Shown: one piece after another, positions 16,296 through 22,231 of the stretch
Layout of the letters: every line of letters begins with the position of its first letter
How positions within the stretch are numbered: position 1 is the first letter of the stretch
DNA from: a virus
Direction: 5' to 3' (one strand)
DNA length: 50,674 bases
Virus record (IMG/VR): IMGVR_UViG_3300020185_000068
Coordinates: 1 to 50,674 of that record
Program-made: the position numbers and the translations under genes
The notes under the pieces: model-generated
Database searches by the model: none
What the model was told of the DNA's origin: nothing
What the model saw: the letters and a program-made list of their open reading frames with translations, nothing else

Positions 16296-19102
16296 TATAT
16301 TGTCTCACTTATACGTCTGGATTGATTGCCATAATTAAATATGTCATTCCATGCTAATCTTGTTTGGATTGCAGACCTTTGTTCAACTTCTAAATTTGAG
16401 TTTATTAATTCTATTGTTTCAATTAGGTTACCATTTTCAATTTCTGCTTCGTATCTCTCTTGTAATTTCTCATCAAGCATTATAAATCTTTGGATGCCTG
16501 TGCGTGGCATAATATCAGCTCCCATATCACTAATATAATCTCCATAAACCGATTCAATTTTACCAAGACTGTGTTCAATTGTTGTGATTCTTTCAACATT
16601 ATCTTCTGGATTTCTTTTTAATGTCCAATATTCATCATACAAATCATCTCTCTGTCTAGCTACAGATCTTAGATTTTGTTGACTTGTATCTACACCTGAT
16701 TCAGGTATTACTAATGTAGTGGGATTTACTAATTCAGCTTCAGATGTTGTATCTTCAACATCTACAAATTCACTTTGAAGAGGATTCAATTCAACAGATT
16801 GAATGGCTTCCGCATTTCCAGCAACAAAAGATTTCCAAACACTAACAGGACGGCCAGCAAAAGTTGTATTAGTATATGACCAACTTCTAGCTGAACCTAA
16901 ATCAACGTGTAATATAGTTCCGCCAAATCCAAATCCTTTAAACCCTGCTCTAAGTGCAGCATGTACTAATCTAGTTTTATCTTCATTAGACATTGCGCCA
17001 GTGTGTAAATCAAGAGCATTACCAAAGAAGTGCTGACTGTTTGGTGTGTTGCTTTCACGAGTGGTTCCGTGTTTTGCAATGGCATCATTTATGCTTACTG
17101 GACCACCATAGTATTCTTGTAATCTTGCATATGGTCCACTAAGTAGTCTATCTAAATTTTCTTGAGCACCAGCTCTGACCATACTACTTTCGTTACCTTG
17201 AGATAAATCTACTAGAGCATTTTGTCCTTGTGTTAGGTTAACTCCATACTCGCCACCTTGGTACAATGATACTGATCCAACATCTATCGAGTTATTGGTG
17301 CTTGCATTAGGCAGTGTATCTGTTTGCAATCCAGTTACTCCTGCTCGATCTCCTCGTCTTCTTGGATTATTACGACCTCTAGATACTGGTGCTGGTGGCA
17401 AGACTGTTATATCATTTTCAGGAATGCTACCTTCAGATGTTCTAGTTACTCCTGATCGATCTCCTCGCCTTCTTGGATTATTGCGACCTCCAGATACTGC
17501 TGGCTCATCATCAAATACTGAAATAACTGAATCTACACCACCAATTAATCTTTCTAAATTATCATTAAAATAATCCATGGCTAATCCAGTTGTACCAAAA
17601 CCTGGCATCATCATATTATAAACTCTACGCATTGCTACTGCTAGGGCGTCTACAACTTCAATTGCATCGTCAGCATTATCAGTAAGTGCTGCGCTAGCTG
17701 CGGCTAATTCAACTAATTCTTGATCAGTGGCATTCATAAATTCATCACCAATCAAAAAGCTTCTATTGAAAACTTCTCTTGCTATTTGTATTTCGCCATC
17801 TGGAATTTGAAACATACCATCAGTGGCAATAGTGTTGTTTGATTGTTGTATTGTTTTAAAAAAATCACGTTTGGCTAATTCTAAATCTATGCCATGTAGA
17901 TCGCCATCTAATAATTGTTGTCCAATATCTAGGAAACTTTCTCTGACACTAGGTCCCAATAAGTTAAGTACTTCATTTAATTCAGTATCAATATTATTAC
18001 GAAAATCTGTGTCTGTATCATAATCATAGATAGCGCGATTAAGTGCGTTGCCTGCTAGTGTAGCAAATTCGTCACCTAAATATCCCAATCCAGATAAAAA
18101 GCTAGAACGTGCATAAGATAAATTTTCAAATCCTATCTCGCCCAATCTGTCAATAATAGATGCTTGGCTATTTCTAGAAGCTACAACAAATTCAATATTA
18201 CGACTTTCTTCAAGTCTTCTATTTCTTTCTGACTCAGCATTCACACCCATAAGTTGACTTACTGCAAATATAATTCTGTTATTAGATTCATACCGATCTA
18301 ATGTTTTTGCCATTGCCATTTGATTTAAATCGTTTATACTACCAATATCATATAGTGTAGTTAACACATCAGATACTTGCCTAGTCACTGCTGATCTCCT
18401 TTGGCCAAATTTTGATATAGTGTTAGTATCTATTGCAGTATCAATACTGCGTAACATGTTGGTCAATGTTAATGTAGTATCGTCGCCCAAGTTAGCAAAT
18501 GTTGGTATTGTATTGCCTAGTAATTCCATTCCTTCGTTTAAAGATAATCCTGCCTCTGTAAACTGATGTTTCATCTCTGTGTACATATCAAGATCAGCAA
18601 CCAACAAACCTTGATTAATCATTGCACGTGATGCTTTTTCTTGTTCTGTCATCAGCTTACCATAAAAGATCATAGCTGAACTGTAAGCTGCTGCGGCTAC
18701 ACCAAATGCGGCTAAACTGCCGCCGCCTACATCGCCAAGAAGACCAGTTTTAGGAGAGTCAGCAACACTTCTTCCAAGATTTGCTACTTTAGATGCACCT
18801 ATTGCTGTCATTGTAGCTACGCCTTCAATTGGAGAAGTCATTCTACCAAACACTAGGAATTTTTTAGTAGCTGATGTTAACTTTTTAGAAGCTTCTGTTC
18901 CTTTGGATATTAATTTAGAAACAAGACCTTGCATTTCAGATTTAAATCCAACTACGTCTGGTTTATTTTTGTTAAACTTTTGCTGTAAACCAGTACTGTC
19001 TTTAATTTGTTCACCTAGAACTTCAGCTACATCTATTAGTGTGGCTTCACTTGCCCAAGGGTACTTTGCATTGATCTTTTGAAATTCTTTTTCAAAATTC
19101 AT
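16295..19102 (-). CDS. tape-measure-like protein A with peptidase M15 domain
   Basis: A 935-residue first member of the tandem paralogue set. The N-terminal motif is YPWASEATL (residues 14-22). The core EQEKASRAMINQGLLVADLD...PTFANL aligns with protein B. A Gly/Ala-rich hydrophobic segment (about 125-150) could insert in a membrane. Around residues 630-740 is a D-Ala-D-Ala carboxypeptidase-type M15 domain: SQHFFGNALDLH supplies His and Asp, and ILHVDLG the second metal-binding His. The linker holds two copies of GRNNPRRRGDR. The gene has a good ribosome site (AAAGGGGTG) and a late box in the divergent promoter region. Confidence 0.8.
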   Translation of the reverse strand: MNFEKEFQKINAKYPWASEATLIDVAEVLGEQIKDSTGLQQKFNKNKPDVVGFKSEMQGLVSKLISKGTEASKKLTSATKKFLVFGRMTSPIEGVATMTAIGASKVANLGRSVADSPKTGLLGDVGGGSLAAFGVAAAAYSSAMIFYGKLMTEQEKASRAMINQGLLVADLDMYTEMKHQFTEAGLSLNEGMELLGNTIPTFANLGDDTTLTLTNMLRSIDTAIDTNTISKFGQRRSAVTRQVSDVLTTLYDIGSINDLNQMAMAKTLDRYESNNRIIFAVSQLMGVNAESERNRRLEESRNIEFVVASRNSQASIIDRLGEIGFENLSYARSSFLSGLGYLGDEFATLAGNALNRAIYDYDTDTDFRNNIDTELNEVLNLLGPSVRESFLDIGQQLLDGDLHGIDLELAKRDFFKTIQQSNNTIATDGMFQIPDGEIQIAREVFNRSFLIGDEFMNATDQELVELAAASAALTDNADDAIEVVDALAVAMRRVYNMMMPGFGTTGLAMDYFNDNLERLIGGVDSVISVFDDEPAVSGGRNNPRRRGDRSGVTRTSEGSIPENDITVLPPAPVSRGRNNPRRRGDRAGVTGLQTDTLPNASTNNSIDVGSVSLYQGGEYGVNLTQGQNALVDLSQGNESSMVRAGAQENLDRLLSGPYARLQEYYGGPVSINDAIAKHGTTRESNTPNSQHFFGNALDLHTGAMSNEDKTRLVHAALRAGFKGFGFGGTILHVDLGSARSWSYTNTTFAGRPVSVWKSFVAGNAEAIQSVELNPLQSEFVDVEDTTSEAELVNPTTLVIPESGVDTSQQNLRSVARQRDDLYDEYWTLKRNPEDNVERITTIEHSLGKIESVYGDYISDMGADIMPRTGIQRFIMLDEKLQERYEAEIENGNLIETIELINSNLEVEQRSAIQTRLAWNDIFNYGNQSRRISETI

Positions 19103-19126
19103 AGAATTAACACCCCTTTTAAAAAG

Positions 19127-19133
19127 ATAAATA
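19127..19133 (+). promoter_or_regulatory. late promoter box for gp26 (ATAAATA)
   Basis: The plus strand reads AGATAAATATAA, 45 nt upstream of the gp26 ATG. It faces away from a minus-strand box at 19155-19161. Confidence 0.55.
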
Positions 19134-19140
19134 TAATCGA

Positions 19141-19157
19141 ATACATATTATATGTAT
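19141..19157. repeat. palindrome between divergent late promoters
   Basis: A 17-nt perfect dyad ATACATA-TTA-TATGTAT lies between the opposed late boxes and overlaps the minus-strand one. It could be an operator or simply AT-rich promoter sequence. Confidence 0.4.
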
Positions 19158-19161
19158 TTAT
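19155..19161 (-). promoter_or_regulatory. late promoter box for the tape-measure operon
   Basis: The minus strand reads CAATAAATACATATAATATG, 53 nt upstream of the start of tape-measure-like protein A. Confidence 0.55.
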
Positions 19162-19177
19162 TGGAGAAAACCTTAAA

Positions 19178-20008
19178 ATGACAAACCCATTAGTAGCGGC
19201 TTATAGAAAGCCAGCGTTATACGTCAGCTTACCTAGCGGTGGCAAATATTATAGCGAAAAACCAAAATTGAGTGTTGACGGCGAACTTGCGATTTATGCA
19301 ATGACAGCCAGAGACGAACTACTTTATAAAACACCAGACGCATTGTTTAACGGCGAAGCGACCTTTGCTGTATTGCGTAGTTGTTGTCCAGATGTTATTG
19401 ATCCTGAGCAAATGCCAGTTAATGACTTGCTAGTTGTACTATTAGCTATTAGACAAGCTACACATGGCCGTAGTTTAGACGTAGACATTAAATGTCCAAA
19501 ATGTCAAGAACTTAACATGCTTGCAGTTGATGCGAACAAATTACTAACAACAGTAAAACCAAATACTGCTAGTGATAAAATAGTTTTTGACAATGGTTTC
19601 ACTATCCATGTCAAACCATACAGTCTCAGAGACCGTACACTGTTACAAATCCAACAAGTTAAACAGCAAAAGATGATTCAAGCATTAACTGCTAGTGATT
19701 TGGATGAAGAGCAACGTAGTGAACAATTTGGCAAAACGTTTATTGAATTGGCAAATTTAACTGTTGATTTAATTGCAAACTGTATATATGCAGTACGTCC
19801 ACCAGAAGGTGAAGAAATTACAGATCAAGATATGATTAAAGAATGGATGCAAAGTATTACAAAAGCAGATTATGAATCGCTAAGAACTTCAATTGAAAGT
19901 ATAAGTGATGATTGTATTGATACCAATCTAAAAGCAACTTGTCAAAGTTGTGCGCATGAATGGTCAACAAATATAGATCTGGACGTTGCAAATTTTTTCG
20001 CGGGCTGA
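19178..20008 (+). CDS. gp26: gp26-like baseplate hub / tail assembly protein
   Basis: 276 residues starting MTNPLVAAYRKPALYVSLPSG; this start has GGAG upstream, and the longer open frame before it overlaps the divergent promoter region. The sequence resembles the T4 gp26 baseplate family: LPSGGKYY near the N-terminus, LDVDIKCPKCQ near residue 105 and a second pair, CQSCAHEW, near 260. The two CxxC pairs could bind zinc. In T4, gp26 acts in baseplate hub assembly. The gene ends within a hairpin just after the heptamer AAATTTT, the layout of a programmed -1 frameshift into the next frame, as in lambda G/GT tail chaperones. The neighbouring tape-measure-like genes fit an assembly-chaperone role. 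Confidence 0.8.
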   Translation: MTNPLVAAYRKPALYVSLPSGGKYYSEKPKLSVDGELAIYAMTARDELLYKTPDALFNGEATFAVLRSCCPDVIDPEQMPVNDLLVVLLAIRQATHGRSLDVDIKCPKCQELNMLAVDANKLLTTVKPNTASDKIVFDNGFTIHVKPYSLRDRTLLQIQQVKQQKMIQALTASDLDEEQRSEQFGKTFIELANLTVDLIANCIYAVRPPEGEEITDQDMIKEWMQSITKADYESLRTSIESISDDCIDTNLKATCQSCAHEWSTNIDLDVANFFAG

Positions 20009-20025
20009 TAGCCACTAGTCAGCCC
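19990..20025 (+). promoter_or_regulatory. putative -1 ribosomal frameshift signal
   Basis: The slippery heptamer A-AAT-TTT (19990-19996) is in the correct phase of the gp26 frame. A 5-nt spacer and a stem GGGCTGA/TCAGCCC (20002-20008 with 20019-20025) follow. The loop can add TAG/CTA pairs. The gp26 stop codon lies inside the stem. Confidence 0.65.
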
Positions 20026-20238
20026 GAAGCTCTTGAAAGCTTACTTGAGAGATATGAAAAGCAAGTTGAATCTCTTGAAACAAGCTATATAGATATTGTT
20101 CTAAATAGTGGAGGGGCAATGAACTATCAAGATGTTTTATCTATGCCAGTACCTGCTATTACACTATTTGTACAAAGACTTAACGCAATACGTGAAGACC
20201 AAAACCAAAAAGCACAAGCGGCTAGCAATAGAAGATAA
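19996..20238 (+). CDS. frameshift extension of gp26 (gp51-position reading frame)
   Basis: An open frame in -1 relative to gp26, with no credible start at its upstream edge. A slip at AAATTTT would join 273 gp26 residues to 80 more (FRGLIATSQPEALES...), making a fusion of about 353 residues. The tail is helical and charged (LLERYEKQVESLETSY). Inside it, ATG at 20119 has a very strong ribosome site (GGAGGGG), so a separate 39-residue protein beginning MNYQDVLSMPVPAITLF may also be made. The place after gp26 is that of gene 51 (hub assembly) in some T4-like phages; I do not see clear homology. The GT-like role is inferred. Confidence 0.55.
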   Translation, partial: FRGLIATSQPEALESLLERYEKQVESLETSYIDIVLNSGGAMNYQDVLSMPVPAITLFVQRLNAIREDQNQKAQAASNRR

Positions 20239-20267
20239 CAGGATTATGGCTTGTCCATGCCTGTTAT
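20228..20267. terminator. hairpin between convergent genes
   Basis: An outer stem ATAACAGG/CCTGTTAT with an inner ATGG/CCAT lies between the convergent gp26-extension gene and the 153-aa gene, covering the 3' end of both. It has no T run, so its termination strength is uncertain. Confidence 0.45.
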
Positions 20268-20705
20268 ACTCTTGAAGTATTCTGGCGACCAATCATCATA
20301 ATATGAACTATTGTTTAATAACCAATTACGTTTGGTGAGAATATCGCCTTTAAGTTGAATAAAAACACAGTTGGTAAAGTTTTTCTCAAATCCACCACTG
20401 TCAGTTGTACTCATAAAGTATAGCAAGTCTGGATTGAGATCTCCATAAAAGTCAATAACATTTTGTGTAGTTGGAATATCAGCATGATCGTCGTCACCTA
20501 ACCAAGCAATACCAATTTCATATGTTTTATCATCAAACTCTCTAAGTGAAACATGTACATCTTCACGAGCATCTATAAATTGTATTTTGCCTTGTAGTCT
20601 AGCTTTTCTTGCATAAGGACAAACTGGCCAATCACCATCACCCTTAGTTTCGATTTTTTCTTCTGTCCACGCCAAAAACGCAGAAGTGAATTCTTCAAAT
20701 GTCAT
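20244..20705 (-). CDS. conserved-looking hypothetical protein
   Basis: A 153-residue soluble protein that I do not recognise. Visible landmarks are WPVCPYARKARLQGKIQF near residue 26, a patch EIGIAWLGDDDHAD near 63 and an aromatic C-terminal third (NNSSYYDDWSPEYFKSI). The motif CPYARKA resembles short metal- or flavin-site segments but is not enough to assign a function. There is no signal peptide or membrane segment. It is convergent with the gp26 extension, 5 nt apart. A late-type box lies 57 nt upstream, suggesting late expression unlike the gp46/gp47 genes further upstream. Confidence 0.75.
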   Translation of the reverse strand: MTFEEFTSAFLAWTEEKIETKGDGDWPVCPYARKARLQGKIQFIDAREDVHVSLREFDDKTYEIGIAWLGDDDHADIPTTQNVIDFYGDLNPDLLYFMSTTDSGGFEKNFTNCVFIQLKGDILTKRNWLLNNSSYYDDWSPEYFKSITGMDKP

Positions 20706-20761
20706 ATAATACTATCCTGATTTTTTATTCATAGGTATACTTAAATATCATAACCTAATAA

Positions 20762-20768
20762 TATTTAT
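20762..20768 (-). promoter_or_regulatory. late promoter box for the 153-aa gene
   Basis: The minus strand reads TTGATAAATATTATTAG, 57 nt upstream of the start at 20705. Confidence 0.5.
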
Positions 20769-20929
20769 CAATTTGGAATAATCTAGTTGAATCTTACAAT
20801 TGCTCTTCGAGCAATATCAACATCAGGAATCTTCAATTCCTTTGTTGAATCTTTTTTTAATAGTTAATACCGAACATAATATTTTTAATCGTTAATAATA
20901 ATGATATTATAAACTTATATTTCACGAGC

Positions 20930-21375
20930 TTTTAATCACACTTAGCCTGATCTAAGGCCAAGTATGAAAAAATAATTTTGACATTTCCGTCGCAATCACC
21001 CACAATATCATAACATAACTTTTTTACAAGGGGAGGCGGTTGTGCGGTACCTCCTATTACAATGCGTCTCAACGCAAGTATATACTGGTTTGCCATGATA
21101 TAAGCTTTCCAGTTACTTCACGAGTTACAATAGTTCAGTAGAGCTCGTTCATTTTATTCACATATCTCTATGCTACAACCTTTATGACAACAGTAAAGCA
21201 CTCACGCATAGGCATGGTCTTTTTAGGCATCCTCCGCTTAAAGAGGGTAGACTGTTGAAACGGACAACTGAATAGCCCATTGCTTACCGTCACTATTAGG
21301 AACGGATTCACAGCACAATATTATCTGGCGTGCCAACCTTTTGTTCAGTTTGTAGGGTTCTATGGGGGGAGTGTT
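20930..21375 (-). ncRNA. ORF-poor, GC-elevated region; candidate large structured RNA
   Basis: About 450 bp with GC near 42-45% against about 36% around it, within a 670-bp stretch lacking a convincing gene. On the minus strand CAACAGT (21258-21252) pairs with ACTGTTG (near 21195) and encloses CCTC-loop-GAGG and CATGC-CTAT-GCGTG. Further hairpins are TGCGT-TGAG-ACGCA (21077-21064), CATA-GAGA-TATG, GGAGG-13 nt-CCTCC and CTTAG-6 nt-CTAAG. A GNRA loop and a G-U pair favour the minus strand, co-directional with the genes on both sides. I do not recognise the family. The left part (20706-20930) is AT-rich with two hairpins (ATTGCTC-TTC-GAGCAAT; GGAAT-CTTCA-ATTCC) and nothing else clear. Confidence 0.35.
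20932..21096 (-). CDS. possible 54-aa ORF inside the ORF-poor region
   Basis: ATG to TAA, 54 codons, beginning MANQYILALRRIVIGG and ending LALDQAKCD. A modest ribosome site (GGAAAG) lies 8 nt upstream. It overlaps stable hairpins and uses codons (CCC, GCC) rare in the neighbouring genes, so a structured RNA explains the stretch as well as a protein does. I cannot name it. Confidence 0.2.
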   Translation of the reverse strand: MANQYILALRRIVIGGTAQPPPLVKKLCYDIVGDCDGNVKIIFSYLALDQAKCD

Positions 21376-21858
21376 TTAAGAGTGTCTTTGAGAGTTTTTA
21401 ATAAGATTTTCTGTTAGTATATGGGAGCCATGTACACGTACTTGAATATGTCCGTTGTAGTACTCATCTGTTTCTAAAACTTTTCTTTCGAATTGTTCTC
21501 GTGCCTCAACGTAGGAGCATTCGCCTTTGCTACTACAGTAATATAGTATTTCTCGTTTGAATTTTGCTGTGCCTATATTAGTAATATCTTCAGTTAGCAA
21601 TTTTGAACTTCCAAAATATGTCTGCCAATCTGAGTCAACTTTTGATTTGATTTTCTTTTTTACTTTTTTGCCATTTTTTTGTGTGTGCATTTTGTATCTT
21701 GTTTTGGAAAACTTAGCTAGTTTCTTCCCAACATACATTCTGTCATTTGTAGTATTCGTTATTAGGTATACAAAACCAGCGCAATCTTCCGGTAGTTCTG
21801 TTACTGGGTTTCCTTTGAATGTCCAACCTGAAAAGTCAATTTTATTTTCTTTTACCAA
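21376..21858 (-). CDS. GIY-YIG endonuclease
   Basis: A 160-residue nuclease of the GIY-YIG superfamily. The paired strands FVYLIT and MYVGKK (about residues 29-46) correspond to the GIY and YIG motifs. A basic stretch (KNGKKVKKKIKSK) is followed by SDWQTYFGSSKLL, FKREILYYCSSKGECSYVEAREQFERKVL and YYNGHIQVR, an arrangement common to Seg-like phage nucleases. It likely nicks or cuts DNA as a homing-type enzyme. Its start overlaps the preceding gene by 17 nt, so it is translated from the gp55-47-46 transcript. The putative structured RNA follows immediately downstream. Confidence 0.85.
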   Translation of the reverse strand: MVKENKIDFSGWTFKGNPVTELPEDCAGFVYLITNTTNDRMYVGKKLAKFSKTRYKMHTQKNGKKVKKKIKSKVDSDWQTYFGSSKLLTEDITNIGTAKFKREILYYCSSKGECSYVEAREQFERKVLETDEYYNGHIQVRVHGSHILTENLIKNSQRHS

Positions 21859-22231
21859 GTGTTTTTTTCAATTGTTGCAGTACATCGGTACCTAATAATC
21901 TTTTTACATGAGGATCATGTAAGTTGGGCATTATAACCCACGCATCTATATCTGTAAAGTATTCATCATGTACAGAGCCATTTTCGTCTTCAAATAATTC
22001 TTTTTGAAGATCTCTCTTGTTTTTAACATGCTCTATAAGTATAACATCACTAATATCAATGTCAATCGATTTAGATATAATTTCTCGATTTAAGTCGCCG
22101 GCTCTCCTGCGAGTTACCGTCTTTCCTCCATCTGGACTCTCATAAACGTATGGTCCGCTTTTATGCGTCAATAACCTCAATCTCCGTGTTAAAAGTCGTA
22201 AATCCATTTTCCTTGGTGACTTGTAAAACAC
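21842..22231 (-). CDS. hypothetical protein downstream of gp46 (start uncertain)
   Basis: Up to 129 residues. The core PYVYESPDGGKTVTRRRAGDLNRE looks conserved among T4-like phages, and the C-terminus (DAWVIMPNLHDPHVKRLLGTDVL) is well formed, but I know no function. The ATG start overlaps the gp46 end by about 70 nt and adds an odd leucine/arginine-rich stretch. A TTG at 22171, preceded by GAGG and overlapping the gp46 stop, would give about 109 residues (THKSGPYVYES...). It lies between gp46 and the GIY-YIG gene and overlaps both. Confidence 0.65.
   Translation of the reverse strand: MFYKSPRKMDLRLLTRRLRLLTHKSGPYVYESPDGGKTVTRRRAGDLNREIISKSIDIDISDVILIEHVKNKRDLQKELFEDENGSVHDEYFTDIDAWVIMPNLHDPHVKRLLGTDVLQQLKKTLGKRK

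Noticed and set aside
20783-20863. Short open frame on the minus strand (ends IARRAIVRFN)
   Set aside because: The codons look protein-like, but there is no ATG and a stop lies just upstream; at most a remnant of a gene tail.
20978-21006. Plus-strand promoter TTGACA-17-CACAAT at the edge of the GC-elevated region
   Set aside because: The -10 is poor, and hairpin features (GNRA loop, G-U pair) fit the minus strand better; left unannotated.
21182-21280. 32-aa minus-strand ORF (MGYSVVRFNSLPSL...)
   Set aside because: Weak ribosome site and it crosses the best RNA helices; Cys/Leu-rich composition is unlike the phage proteins.
20930-21858. Group I intron carrying a GIY-YIG homing endonuclease
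   Set aside because: A structured region next to a GIY-YIG gene suggests it, but I could not find the conserved P7/P3 core segments or interrupted exon sequences, and the nuclease overlaps its upstream gene like a normal operon member.
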